Source of the DNA: Tribonema minus
Taxonomy: Eukaryota; Sar; Xanthophyceae; Tribonematales; Tribonemataceae
Assembly (NCBI GenBank): GCA_017506865.1
Contig: JAFCMP010000068.1
Coordinates: 1,054,001 to 1,118,000 of the forward strand
Direction: 5' to 3'
DNA length: 64,000 nucleotides
The notes beneath the pieces were generated by a model. That model saw only the letters and a program-made list of their open reading frames with translations, was not told where the DNA came from and did not search any database. The position numbers were made by a program, and so were the translations under genes. Below are positions 24,180 to 36,134 of the stretch, piece after piece. Every line of letters begins with the position of its first letter. The first letter of the stretch is position 1.

Positions 24180-24765
24180 AGAAAGTGGTTCCATCAAGTT
24201 CCCCAATGCTTTCTTTGCCAGTGATGCTGTTGATGTGCGACACTTGTTGAACTGCATGCAGATACTACTGGAACCACATTGATTGATCACTGCACCGCTT
24301 AGGATCTGGTTGTTATTGCTTAGGCTCACAAATCATGCATGACTGAAGCGCGTCAGCACGCAAGTACAAATATGCAATCACATTGTATGACAATGACACG
24401 GTGAATGCGTGGCTTAAAATGTTTGTCATTGAGCGTGGACAGTAAGTGGCATATTATGATATGTGCCGCGGCGCTTCGTGGCTGCACAAGCGACGACGAC
24501 GACGGCCTTTCGGCCAATGCACGCAGCCGCATGACTGTGATGTGATAATGCGCGACAATGTGCTGCTGCGGGTGAAATTGTCAGGACTAAGTGGCCTCGG
24601 TGCCTATGTCATGCTGCCATGCCGCGTACTGCCGACGCTGTTCAATTACCGCGCGCACCGCGCCTCAGCAAGTGCTTGGTCAAAGTTGAAGTGCTTGGTG
24701 CGCCGCGCCTGTCGTGTGCACGTACGTCCCTCTCATCAAGCTGAATGTGTGGTGCTGCACAGCTC
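24180..24765. other. Convergent intergenic spacer
   Basis: The TPR gene (plus) and the FabF gene (minus) end toward each other across 586 bases. No structure or gene was recognised; both 3' untranslated regions should lie here. Confidence 0.5.
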
Positions 24766-27700
24766 TCATTCCAGCTTCTTGAAGAAAATGGCGGCGTTGT
24801 GACCGCCAAACCCCAGGTTGTCACTGATGGCGCCGGTGACCGTGTCCAATGTGATGGGCTTGTTGGGCACGTAGTTCAAGTCCAGGCCGTTTTCCAAGTC
24901 GGGCGTTTGGTAGTTGATGGTCGGTGGCAGCGTGGACGTCTGCGGAGGAAGGACATAAAATATGATTCGCAATGAGAAATCATGTGTACACAGCATACTG
25001 CAAAAGTCTACAACAGGTATCTGCACACACAGAGTGGGCCTTCATCTGTCAGGCACAAACGCATCAGAGCATCACTCAAAAATATAGCCATGACCCTACC
25101 GGTAATTCAAGTGGCCTCATGTGCATGCGTGCCTCCAAGACATCAAAGACAAAGCTCAACACTCCTACTTCAACTCCAATGATATCACCTTCACACTTGA
25201 CATTCTGCAAGGTAGGTAGGTACCTGAATGGCTTTGCAGCACGCCACTGCCTCCAGCCCCCCTGCTGCCCCCAGCGCGTGCCCCGTGGCCCCCTTGGTGG
25301 AGCTCACGTAGAGCGCCTTTGCGCCCTCTTCGCCAAAGCAGCGCTGCGCACAGAGTTCAGGAATGACAGCACATGATTCTTCAGCATACAGGTCATAACA
25401 GTCATCATGGCGTCGAACAAGTTGCGCATTCGTGCATGCACTTAAGTGTCCACAACGATGATTGAGCACTTGAACTTTGTACTTCAAGTGTATAACTGCC
25501 GTTGTGAGAAATGTGCGACCTCCAGACTGCCACAAGCCGCCAGTGCATGGTGACTAAGAACGCTCTGCAAGCAGCACGCTTTCCCGCTCTACATCGCTGC
25601 GCTCACCTTGATGGCCATGGTCTCAAATTTGTCGTTGTACGCGGTGCTGGTGCCGTGCGCGTTGATGTATGTCACCTGCGCCTTGTCGTCGCAGCCCGCG
25701 CTCTTGAGGCAGCGCTCAAATGCGTCCGCAAGGCCCGCGCCGTCGGGCGCCGGCGATGTGATGTGGTGCGCATCGCCAGATGCCCCGTAGCCTGCGGCAG
25801 CAGCGGCAGCGGCGGCGGCAACAGCAGCAGCAGCAGTGAGCAGCAGCAGCTGCAGCAGCGGCCAGTGAGCAGCAGCAGCGAGCAGCAGCAAAGTACTTGG
25901 CAGATGATGCACACTGCGTGCAGCAAATATACGTGGGGTTTCTGGCGTGGCTGCTGGATGCCGTGGTGTTGAGACTGGTGCGCTACTGTGCGACAAACGG
26001 AACAGAGCATACCAAACCGATCACTTGTTCTTCAACATTGACGTAAGGACACTGGCGTTGTCTCAAAATCGTCTGCCAGTGCATGCGCCAGCAGGTCTTT
26101 CACAAACACTTCACATGTGACCTCCCACTGGTGGCACTGTTGCGCTCGTAACTTCACGTTACCTACTTGTAGATGCCTATTGCGGCCTTTCATACATGTA
26201 TTGCAGTACAACAGTTCTGGATCCAATGGCAGTGCTCCAGTGTTGACTAATGCAGCTCGTAACCCCCCCCGCTGGCGGTGTCTTGTGACCATCTGCCAAT
26301 GCATGCCCCAGCACATTTTCAAACACTTAACATGTGACGTTCCACCGGTGGCACTGTTGCACTGTTTACTTCACATTGCCTACTTATAGATACACTACCT
26401 ATTGCGACTTTCAGAAATGTATTGCAGTCCAACAGTTCTGCAACCACTGGCAGAGCTTCAATGTTGAAGATGCAGCTCTAAAACACTAACCCCAGCCCTA
26501 ACCCTAAGCAGCACAGAATGTCAGAGGTATGCATGTATGCAGGTTGTATACCTGCCAGCTCCGCGTATATTTTTGCTCCCCGCTTCTGCGCGTGTTCCAG
26601 CGACTCCAGGATCAGCACGCCACCCCCCTGCAATAGGCACAAGAAGTATGCATCAATATACTTCAAGTATGCATATTGCATGGCGCCATGTATGTGTGCA
26701 TGCTTCAAATTCATACATGATGTGTATATATCTGCGTAGCAGTAAATTTTATTTACCCGCCTCTGCCAGGACAGACGCCGCGTGGTCCTTGTCGAATGGC
26801 CGCAACGCGCGCAGCTGCACATGTGTATACTTCCACCATGCACGTACTTGTGTACTTCTGCATGTATGTATGTATGTATGTATGCATGCATGTATGTACG
26901 CATGTATGTATGCATGTACGCATTAATGTATGTACGCACGTACATACGTATACATGCATGTCTTCATCCTTGTATGTGTACTTGTGTCAACATATATATA
27001 TACATATATATGTACGTGTGCATGCTCACCTCGCCATAACGAACCCCGCGCGGTCCTTGTCGAACGGCCGCGACGCTCGCTACCGCACATGCGTATCCAT
27101 GCATGTACTTCTGTACCTTTATATGCATGCACGACCTTCTATGTATTCATGTATATATGTACGTACGTACGAATGCATGCATCAATGTATGGATACTCAC
27201 CTCTGCCATGACAAAACCCGCACGGTCCTTGTCGAACGGCCGCGACGCGCGCTGCGGGTCGTCGTTGTAGCCCGTGGCCATGGCCTTGAGGCTGCAGAAG
27301 CCGGCATAGGACAGCGGCGTGATGGCGGCCTCCGCACCGCCCGCGATCATCACGTCCGCCTGAGCAACGAGGAAGCAAAGCGGAGCGGTGACACACGGTA
27401 GAGGTGCTGTCAGCAGTGGCATGGGAGGTGTGTCACGCCACTGCGGTGCCATGAGTGAACAGCGACAGCGCATAGCGCCACCACCGTGCCAGAGGTGGAT
27501 GACCGAGCAGACACAACGCACCAGAGCATGTGAAGTAAAGGGTTAACACAGCTTCGCGCTCAGCTGACATGTTGAGAAGTACCAATTCAAACATGGAAGA
27601 CCTTCACATGTCATGGTATGACACAGACGCATCACTACCGTAACTTTGCGAACAGAACTTCAACACTGAAGTGTGCTAATTTGCAGCCTCACCTCGCCAG

Positions 27701-29475
27701 CGCGGATGGTCTTGAGGCTCTCCCCGATGCAGTGGGTGGCAGTTGCACATGCGCTGACCAGTCCAAAGTTAGGCCCCTGAGGTACAGCAACAAAGCAGGG
27801 CGCTCCGCTTAGATGGGTGACACATCGCATGGGTGCTCCAACATATGACTTGCAGCTAACCATCCCGTGTCACCTAGAGCTCAACGATCTTTTTGATTCG
27901 TTCTTCATATGACACAGAAGTGATCACAAAACTCAATCTGTGTGTGTGAAGCCGAATACCAGTTTGATGTTCCGCAAGAGGAGACTACGTGTACAGCACG
28001 CTTGACCTAACCCTAACCCTAACCATTAAGACATGGCAATCACCGTGTATGTATGCTGGGGCGGTGGATGCTGTGCTGTTGACTCAGGCCCGTGCAAGGA
28101 CTTTGTGACTGCAGCAGGTGCGTAGCACGTGCAGTTGCCATATCTGCAGACACAACGACGAGCACAGCTGCCACTGTTACAGCATGCAGCAGCCACTGAC
28201 ACCAGCTTTCAGATGCTGAGTGAAGCAACGCTCAACCTGATGGCACGCCTCTGACAGCAAGGAGTTCATTATGATGACCTCGGACCTGACAGAGTCAAAA
28301 ACGATCACTAGTAGCAAACGCAATGCCATCGGGAGCGGCACAGCACACAACATGAATGCGAGATCAACAAGCAAGGTGGCGGACAATCTGCACGGCTAAC
28401 CACACCTTGTCACCTAGAGCTCTACGACCTTCTGAATCGTTTCCATGTACACACCTTGGCGCCCGTCTCAATGGCAATGACGCCGCTGGCGGTGTTGCCC
28501 AGCAGTGCGGGGATGGTGAAGGGGGACACCTTAGAGGGGCCGGAGCTAGCCAGCTTCAGTACCTGCTTTTCAAATCTGCAACGCACAGTCACCATGTTGT
28601 ACGTGAGTCTCTGCATCCTGTTGCCGATGAGTTCGACACGAGTTCAACATGAGTGCAGAGTCGAGTGCAGTACTTTTGTGTGTTCAGGAGGCCTTCAGAA
28701 AGACATTGAAGTTATGTGCGCCTGCGTACAACAGCCATTGGCCGTCACAGCACCACAAGCGCCCCTTGAACATGGCACACAAAAGTCGGGTGGGCCACTG
28801 TCAGGTCAATTCAGCTGAAGACTGACTTGCGCCTGCTGTGACAATTGCGTCAGATGCGGGGTGGTATGACAATGGCAATGGTGATGGCCTGCAAACATCT
28901 CATGCCAAGCAGAGACTGCTGGTACACCTGGGTCAGGTGGGGGGTGAGACGTGGTGTTTCCAGTGTTCAGCCATCCCGAGTAGCTGGGTGTACTTTTATT
29001 GTAGTTCAAAGTACACTTCAACGAAATCGCACCAGATGCTGATGAGCGCTTCTTCATCAAGGACATGGCGCAGCGGAAATGAAATGGTCTACTGGAGAGA
29101 AACTTGCTCCTTTGGGCCCTCAGATGTCCAGGCTTTGAACAAGCTCAGATTTTACTGAGAATTGGTTACCTTCAACTCGCACCAGCTGCGACTGCCTTGA
29201 GACTCACCGTGCCTACAAAGACCAATGGATGATGTGGTGTGGTGTACATACATGTGGTGTACATACATGAACACCATCTGTTGGTTTTAAGTAGGCGTCC
29301 ACTGATGCCGTGCACCGGCTGCGGCCTACACAATGTACAATGGCGAACATGGGGCCGCACTGCCACCGGACTTAGCGCCAGACCTGGAGCACATCGGCTG
29401 CTCATTATAATATCCCTGCACTGGCGTGCAATGCCATTCATTCCTGCACCATTGACTGCCTCCACTTCCCCCCCC

Positions 29476-29506
<31 letters not shown>

Positions 29507-32500
29507 ACACACACATCCTTCCCCCCTCACCCCATACACATCCTCCACTCTCCACGCGCCACCTGTCTTGCCGCTCAGACATTCATGAGGAACACCTACT
29601 TCTGATACGAAGTCTAGCGCATATGCGTACTGCCCCCCCCCCCCTCACGTGTCTATGCCTCAGACAAACACATCCTTTACCCTCCACTCGTCACCTGTCT
29701 TGTCTTGCCGGTCACGCAGTCTTGACCAACACATGCTTCTGGTGCAATGATGCATGCATATTGCCCCCCCCCCTCACGTGTCCATGCCTCAGACAAACAC
29801 ATCCCTAAGTCTCCACGCGTCACCTGTCTTGCTGTTCATGCAAACTTGATCAACACATACATCTGGTCCAATGTCTACCGCATATGCATATTGTCCCCCC
29901 AGTAAGGCCCCCACTCACGTGTCCATGCATCAGACAAACACATCCTTTCCTCTCCACGTGTCACCAGTCTTGCCGCTCAGACGCTCTTGACCAACACACG
30001 CTTCTGGTGCAATGACAAATGCACATTGTCCCCCCCACTCACGTGTCCATGCCTCCAAACGCGGACCCCACCATCACCCCCGCCCTGTCCCCGCACGCCC
30101 TGATGTCAATGCCCGCGTCGTCGATGGCTAGCCGCGCCGCCGCCATGGCAAAATGCGTCACCCTGTCATTGCTCTTGGCGGACTTCTTGTCGGTGAAGTA
30201 GTCTGCGGCCGTGAAGTCGCGCACCTGTGTCGCAGGGGGGGGGGAGCGGGGGTGCTGAGCGTTGATGCAGTTGAGCCGTGTGCACTGCGCTGCTGACGAC
30301 ATGTGCCCTGCAGAGTAGTGCTGGTGATGACAGCATGGCTGATGCTGCCGCCTGCGTTTGCATCATTCTGTGTATCTATGAGCGTGGGAATCATGATCAT
30401 ATGGCACGTTTCAATGCAGCACATACAATTGCTGCAGCAGCGGCGACCACGGTTATTGGTGGAAGGCACTTGCGGCTAACCATCCCTTGTCACCTAGAGC
30501 TCTACGATCTTTTGATTCGTTTTCATTACTTGTATACGTGTGATTGGATCAGATCAAGTTCAAGATTTCTCACGTGACCTGTATGTTGGTTGCTTCTGTG
30601 ACTGTAGACCTTGCGACACAGTTTTTTGCATCTGTTGCACATGTTGAGGGCCTGCATGACAACCGCATTTTCAGCAATGTGTACACTAGTGTACACACTT
30701 CTACTGGCACCTGCCTGTAGGCAAGTGGCAGCACACTGGCTGCCACAACTTGCGCTAGGCTTGAAGCACCTGTCAAATGTGCATGCATGGCCTGGTCATA
30801 TGCGCCAGAAGCAGAAATGGCAGCATGGTACAAACCAGCGGCCGTGGTAATGATACGCTTTTGGTGACTGTATTGCTCATTTGTGCCAGTGGTTAAGCCT
30901 GTGTTTGTGTGCGACCAATTTGCCGTCTGCCAATAAAGGTAGGGTGCCACAGTGCTCAGTCTCCAGCCAGACAGTATCAATACTATTGCGCAAGCCATTG
31001 ACTGCATCAGTGTGCAGTGGCTCAAGAGTGAACAAACGTTTCATGTGGCACCACACACTGGCGTTGTCTGTGCACAAACTTCAGCTGCAACAGCGCTCGT
31101 CGCAGTACGTTAGCGCCAACAGTCAACGCACATTATGCTTTAAGCATTCTGGCAATTGTGAGCTTCAGCCTTGTTGAAGTGAGCCGATGAGATCGTTGCT
31201 TTCAACACAAGCGGAAGAGCAATGTAAAGCGCTGGTAATCTCGTCGCTATGATGCGGTGCCCAATGCTCCACATGTAACTGGTGTCTGTGCCAGTAACTC
31301 AAGATGGTGTCAATGCCGTCAACACTGTGGCAAGTTGTGGATCACTGCCTCATAGTGTCTATGCCAAAGGCTCTCACAATCACGTTTACCGCTGTTTCTA
31401 CAGGCACTCGTTTTGTGCGTCAAAAGCGTGCACAGCCAATAAGCACAAGTATCCACTTATGCCCGCCGTCATATCCTGACCCGCTTCAACACTATGTATT
31501 CCTTTTTCATCCATATATTTTGGTGCATCCTTGATCACACACACACATATATATATATGTATTTATACACCTTCATTGTAATATCGGCACTCACCTCAGA
31601 GCCTATTTGGCACTTGTACTCCGACACATCAAACGCCTCCACCCGCGCAATGGAGCTCTTGCCAGCCAGCAGGAACTCCCAGAAGCTGTCAGCGTCCTTG
31701 CCGCAGCCGCTCACCACACCCATGCCAGTGACCACCACCTGTTCAAAGCGCACAAAGTATGCATGTGAGGCCCGGTGCTAGTGCCTTTGCGCCCTGCGCT
31801 GAAGCGTTGCCTCTCGCCATGCAAGTTCAACATGTAAGACATGCAACAAGAATTTCACAGTGACAATTGGTTCATGCATCGCGCACATGAAGCAGATAAC
31901 CTGTTCCATGCAGCCCTAAAACCTTCAGTAGCAAAGCACTCGGTCCACCACGTGAGGTTGGTGTGGATTGGCAAGTCAAGTTCTGCCTGCCAGCAGTTGC
32001 CCACAGGTCAGGCTCACCAATGTGACAGCATATAGACGATGTCTACAAAACAGTATACACAAGCCGACTTACCCTCTTTTTTGGGTCGACTTCGGCTGCC
32101 ATGCGCACCGCTGACCGTGGCTGTGTGCGTAGAGTGAAGCAAAGTCAAAGTTAAAGTCACGAACGGATTTGTTCAAATCAGAAGGGCAACCGAGAACAGA
32201 TGATCAAACTCACTGCAGTCTTTTTGAATGCGACGCGCTTTGAGCCAGACTCCTCTAAACTGAACCTAGTTGCCAGCAAGAACACACTGCAGGACATCCA
32301 AACATACGTCGTATTGTGCATGAACGTCACCAAGGATCTAAGGTTGACGTTGATAAGTGGCGGCATTGCGCTGGTGGCCGTGCTGCATTGTTGCAGCCGC
32401 AACTGGAAAGCCTTTTCAGACAGAAGGCCTGAGCAGCAGCGGCATTGGCTCGCGTACCTGGGAGTATCTCTGGGCGTTGGGGAGCTTCGTGCCCGATAGA

Positions 32501-32562
32501 GGAGGTAGGAACGCATAGGCATGACCACAAAGGCAGGCGCATAGCAGCGTTGCAGGCCTCAT
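24766..32562 (-). CDS. fabF: Plastid 3-oxoacyl-[ACP] synthase II (KAS II / FabF)
   Basis: Twelve exons: 32562-32458, 32252-32214, 32120-32073, 31738-31595, 30224-30043, 28575-28455, 27776-27693, 27359-27201, 26627-26552, 25791-25607, 25343-25224, 24939-24766 (478 aa). It performs the condensing step of type II fatty-acid synthesis, extending acyl-ACP with malonyl-ACP in the plastid. The first exon gives [17 protein letters not shown], a signal peptide, then [14 protein letters not shown]: a bipartite leader with Phe at the cleavage site. A short basic segment follows, then [18 protein letters not shown]. The catalytic triad is visible: Cys about 223 in VSACATATH, His about 365 in INAHGTST, His about 403 in [14 protein letters not shown]. 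The end, [20 protein letters not shown], is typical. Exon 2 edges are uncertain: a second phase-compatible choice (acceptors at 32259 and 32111) gives a different transit peptide. Introns carry junction duplications and repeat R3. Confidence 0.95.
25800..25885. repeat. CAG/CGG-rich trinucleotide tract at FabF exon-10 acceptor
   Basis: Imperfect (GCA/GCG)n on the plus strand. In the transcript it forms a CTG-rich pyrimidine-biased tract directly upstream of the GCCGCAG acceptor. Confidence 0.8.
26484..26508 (-). repeat. Telomere-like short repeat in FabF intron
   Basis: cccagccctaaccctaagc on the plus strand, so TTAGGG-type on the transcript strand, about 45 bases after the exon-9 donor. Confidence 0.55.
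26754..27260. repeat. Three copies of the FabF exon-8 3' end and donor region
   Basis: The real exon end (27201-27255, encoding [16 protein letters not shown], then GTGAGT) is echoed at about 27025-27083 and 26754-26815, both inside the following intron. All three share ggtccttgtcgaa and the flanking ggccgc in the same order. Copy 2 has a one-base loss next to an intact GTGAGC donor; copy 3 has lost the donor. Spacings are about 171 and 271 bp. Confidence 0.88.
26860..27180. repeat. TATG/CATG and TA simple-sequence tracts
   Basis: Tetranucleotide runs (tgtatgtatgtatgtatg and variants) and an alternating TA block at 26990-27012, interleaved with the exon-8 copies. They probably grew with the duplications. 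Confidence 0.85.
27852..27907 (-). repeat. Dispersed intronic element R3, copy a
   Basis: Core tcacctagagctcaacgatc followed by a T-rich stretch and gattcg. It is flanked by the exact 8-bp direct repeat CATATGAC (27842-27849 and 27906-27913), compatible with a target-site duplication. It lies about 75 bases upstream of the exon-7 acceptor in the transcript. Confidence 0.75.
28005..28024 (-). repeat. Telomere-like (CCCTAA)3 in FabF intron
   Basis: cctaaccctaaccctaacc on the plus strand, i.e. TTAGGG on the transcript strand. Confidence 0.85.
28390..28447 (-). repeat. Dispersed intronic element R3, copy b
   Basis: ggctaaccacaccttgtcac then ctagagctctacgacctt. In the transcript it begins only about 7 bases after the exon-6 donor. 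Confidence 0.8.
29467..29514. repeat. C-run plus (CA)n in FabF intron
   Basis: About 25 C residues followed by an alternating CA run on the plus strand; G-run and (TG)n in the transcript. Confidence 0.95.
29645..30055. repeat. Tandem array of the FabF exon-5 donor junction (four copies)
   Basis: The true junction at 30039-30050 reads, in transcript sense, GGCATGGACAC|GTGAGT. The same junction recurs at 29915 (GTGAGT kept), 29774 and 29645 (GTGAGG), spacings 124, 141 and 129 bp. Each unit also repeats a C-run, cagacaaacacatcc, cacctgtcttg and ccaacaca. The array fills the first 400 bases of the intron with decoy donors. Confidence 0.9.
30437..30527 (-). repeat. Dispersed intronic element R3, copy c (long form)
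   Basis: gcagcggcgaccacggttat ... ggctaaccatcccttgtcac ... ctacgatcttttgattcg. It shares about 90 bases with copy d at 43446-43536 in another gene. Confidence 0.85.
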
Positions 32563-33843
32563 GACCGCTTGCACTTGCTGGCTTCAGCACGAGCGCGGAG
32601 TTCGCCTTCCGCGCAGGAGTGCAGCTGCTACGTACCCCCCAACTGCACGAGGTCATCATCTGTGGCATCAGCTGAGCATCACCACATTGCCGTGGTGGTG
32701 ATGCTCAGCAAGCCCCATCAGGAGTAGTGATTTATGCCATTTCAGGCAGTAGTGATTATGCCATTGTGCCATCGCCCATGCCCCCCATTTCAGACTACAT
32801 ATATGTACATGTAGTGAGTGCGAACGCCGCCGTGACAACTTGACCAGAATATCTATGTACGAAAAAGTTTGCGTGTCGCGTAGAATTTCCTGTCGACAAG
32901 CTCGATGCGTCCAGTCCATCTTGTTGCACCACAGATTTGCTTATGGCAGCCAGCTGTCAGTGGCCAATGTTTTAAAAGACAGAGCTGTTTCAGACTCTGA
33001 TGCACCATGCAGCTCAGGTTGGTGGCACGCTGGCTCTGCGCAAACCATATGTGTTCATCACGTACACTGCCATTACCAAGTTCATGCATACACGTGCAAG
33101 TGAAGCGCCATGTGCTGCACACTGGGCATCGCATCGCAGAGCACTATACTACAAGTACACAGACAAAGTGTATGGTGGAACAGACACAGCAGGCAAAAGA
33201 AACACAGATACGCATGTGTTCGACCATCAATGCGGGAGTCCAGTTTACATCAACGCGCGGAACCCATTTACCGGCGGGGAGTGGTGTCAGGATCCTGTAT
33301 TGAAGGGTCGCCGCGCCAAGCGCTGGTGCAACCTTCCTTCGGCATAATCTCAATGGTAAAAGGATGACACAAATTACACACACGTCAACTGGGCTGTGAC
33401 CCCGCGCAGGCAGCAGCGTGGAACCGCCCCCTGCCAGGGGCACGCCCCCTCCCCCCTTCCCCAGCGCTTCGCCATCATACTCCTCTTGGCCGCAATAACG
33501 GCCTCCCACAGCAGGCGCCAAAACAAAAAGTCTACCCTTGTCGCATTAAGCTCCGCCTGCTCCGCGTTCCCGAGACAGCTCCTTCGCAGATTCCGTGCAA
33601 TCACGGATATAATGACAGTGGGAGAGACGTGCGCAGCAAGCGCCGCTGCGAGCCCCTCCAGGCCCGCCGCCGCGGGGCCAGCACGTAAAGCAATCACACT
33701 ACCTCCCCCCCCCCCCCCTCCCCCATGTCCCCGCTACTGCCCGTACTCCAAGTTGCTCTGCGGCACGGCGCCCGATGCTCTGATTATCACTAGTGTGACA
33801 GGCGACGACGACGCCGCGCGATGGCGCCCCTTCGACGGAGCGG
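32563..33843. other. Intergenic; FabF upstream and PTPS downstream region
   Basis: About 1.3 kb. It holds a short palindromic stretch near 32676-32707 (gagcatcaccacattgccgt against gtggtggtgatgctc) and a C-run at 33706-33722. Open frames here are not supported by composition or recognisable protein sequence. No promoter motif was recognised. Confidence 0.5.
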
Positions 33844-36134
33844 CTAGTTGCCGGGCGGGTCGAGGCACGGCCGCGGCGGCCGGCGCGCGCACGGCGAGTC
33901 CAGCAGCAGCCCCGCCAGCGACGAGGGTATGGGCTGGCGGTAGACGGCCTCCTGGCGAGGGCCCTCCGCAACGGTGATCTCCATGGTGCGCACGCCGCGC
34001 ATGCGCAGGTACTCGGGCGTGAAGTCGTGGACGAGGCGGTTGTAGAGGTAGTGCGCCAGCTCCTCCGCCGTGGAGTGCATGATGGGGAGCAGCGCGCAGT
34101 CCGCCTGGGGCGCGGGGGGGGGGGGGGGGGGCAGAGGGTGGTGGTGGTGAGGGGGAGGGGGGGGGTTGGCATGGCTGCCAGGGAGCCATGTGCCAATGCT
34201 ATGCGGTAGTGATGGCATTGGGTGAATGGGTAATTTGTGACTTCCTGACATGGTGGAAGCATAGGTAAGAGTTACTTGTGGGCTTGCTCCCAGGTGGTGA
34301 CCGGGAGATACACGCTGATGTACGTGCCAGAGCCTAAAAGCTGTGTGAACAAGGAAATGAAGCACAAGCTCTGGCTTGTCAAAGAGGAATACTGAAATTG
34401 CGGCCTACCATTGGGACGTCATCCTGCAAGTGGGCCTAGTGAAGCGCTGCGTGTACTTTGAAAGACTTCAGAGTGATCATGCATCAACACGGCGACATTC
34501 CGGTTTTATGCAGTACTTGTTGAACTTTCACACATCTTCAATAAGCTAGTAGCATGCAATGCCACGTTTGTATTTCTATGAATAGATGTACCACAATGTA
34601 CTTGGTAGAAATCAGAAGCTGCCACACCCCCTCGTAATTAGCAATTCAAACCTATGCTTGTGTGAGGCCAACAACAAAACTGCACATGACCAAGCTGCAA
34701 GTCTATGTACATGGCAGCAACAACAATTACTTTGGGAATAAACTATGCCTTGCTGACACAACTGTTGCGGGGAGTGGCATCTTTGCTTCTGAAACTAAAC
34801 TTGCTCATATCGATTGCAGTGGGCTCTGGCATGTTTGACACTGAAATACACCAAACAAGAGCGAAAGCCCTGCGCCAGTTCCAACCACTCGTTGCCGTAC
34901 ATGTACCTGAAGAAGAGTTGTGATAACTACTTCGGTTGCACTGACTGCTCAAACTGAATGCTAGTTAAAATCGATGGCAACTTGGTTGGCGTTTCAAAAT
35001 AAATGGCAGTATACATTTGCTTGCTTGTGGAAGATGGAACAGGGGCTACCACAAGAAACACCACCGTGTTCCTTCTCATCAGTGGCAGCATGCAACTTCA
35101 ACTATCAACAATGCAGCATGCAACTTCACCAACAGAAAGCACACATGGAGAAAGCACATCAGCAGGTGATGCTTTGAGGTGTTAAGCTATTTCTTCAACT
35201 TCTGTATGTCCGCTGCCTGCTGCTTGTGTACTTTTTATTAATTCTCGCTCAGGGCGCGAAAAAGCCCAAATGAATGGCATCTAACTTGAAGCTTGCTGTA
35301 CAGAATCTACACATGTCGTGTGACAGTCTGAAAGCGTCTCAACGACAACCACTGCTTGTGTATTTGCAGGTGTGCTTCAGCTGATGCTGCAGAGCTATGT
35401 GCACTTGAAGTTGTGCACTGAGGATTAGACAATCTGCTGTGCAGAACCAAGAGGTAGAGCCACAACAAGTGCTTTGAGCCATCGTCTATTGCATTTGTAC
35501 AGTGCAAGTACTACATGTCCATACTTCATCCTCACCTCTGGCATGGTAAAGAGGGACCCGTCTTGACATTTCATCATGACCTGCCCATCTGTCACCTTGC
35601 TATTGATGACGTTACTACGCTGAGGATAGAGAAACCTCTGATCCAGCTCCGCGCACAGTCTCCGGGTCATGCGCTTAATGTCCCCAAAGTCTATCACGTA
35701 ACCATCGTGTGCCACCTGGTACTGAGAAGGCAAAGCGACAGGGGCATATATCATGAATTATGCCAAATCGGAAATGATCACTACAAACGCTGAGGCAAGC
35801 TATGTGAGGTGCAGCTTCAGCATGTCCTAGCACGATCAGATGGCCGATCAGCGCGCATAGCTGCCATTGTCACAGCAAGCATCGCGCAAAGCGCTCGCCT
35901 CTTGCGTCCGTAGCAAAAAATGCAGTCTCTCACCTCCCCCTTCATGCGCACCGCCACCTGGTAATTGTGGCCATGCATTCGTTCCCTGAATCCATCGTAG
36001 GCCACAAAGTGCGCAGCGCTGAACTTAAAGTCCTCCTTGCCCACAACCACCTCAAACTCGCCAAGCGCACTGCCTGAATTGCTCGGTCGTCTATCTTCGA
36101 TGACGCTTTTGCTGGACGGCGGTAGTGCACTCAT
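33844..36134 (-). CDS. 6-pyruvoyl-tetrahydropterin synthase (PTPS)-family protein, probably PTPS-III type
   Basis: Three exons: 36134-35934, 35721-35536, 34104-33844 (215 aa, phase 0 junctions). T-fold enzymes of this family act on 7,8-dihydroneopterin triphosphate. The zinc ligands are in place: His42 in FKFSAAHF, and His54 and His56 in RERMHGHNYQV. Later conserved parts are GYVIDFGDIKR and ADCALLPIMHSTAEELAHYL. The catalytic Cys that normally precedes the HGH motif in PTPS and QueD is absent. Glu51 sits three residues before it, as described for PTPS-III, which makes 6-hydroxymethyl-dihydropterin and replaces dihydroneopterin aldolase in folate synthesis in some protists. That assignment is from recall of the motif and is an inference. 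A Met/Cys-containing insert (about 100-127) separates the halves. The intron-2 acceptor is preceded by a C-run. No targeting peptide is evident. Confidence 0.85.
34116..34133. repeat. G-run (C-run in transcript) at PTPS exon-3 acceptor
   Basis: About 18 G residues on the plus strand, giving a pure C polypyrimidine tract some 10-25 bases upstream of the acceptor CCCCAG. Confidence 0.9.
35219..35352 (-). repeat. Dispersed repeat R2, copy 2 (inverted)
   Basis: Reverse complement of the 5021-5136 family: it shares tttcagactgtca, gacatgt, tagatgcca, gggctttttcgcgccctgag and the A-rich end. It lies in PTPS intron 2. Confidence 0.85.

Noticed and set aside
29645..30055. Regularly spaced repeats resembling a CRISPR array
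   Set aside because: Units are long, diverged and continuous with no distinct spacers, in a eukaryotic intron; they are tandem duplications of a splice junction.
33396..33977. 193-codon plus-strand open frame
   Set aside because: It overlaps the PTPS last exon in antisense and contains a translated C-run; no family resemblance.
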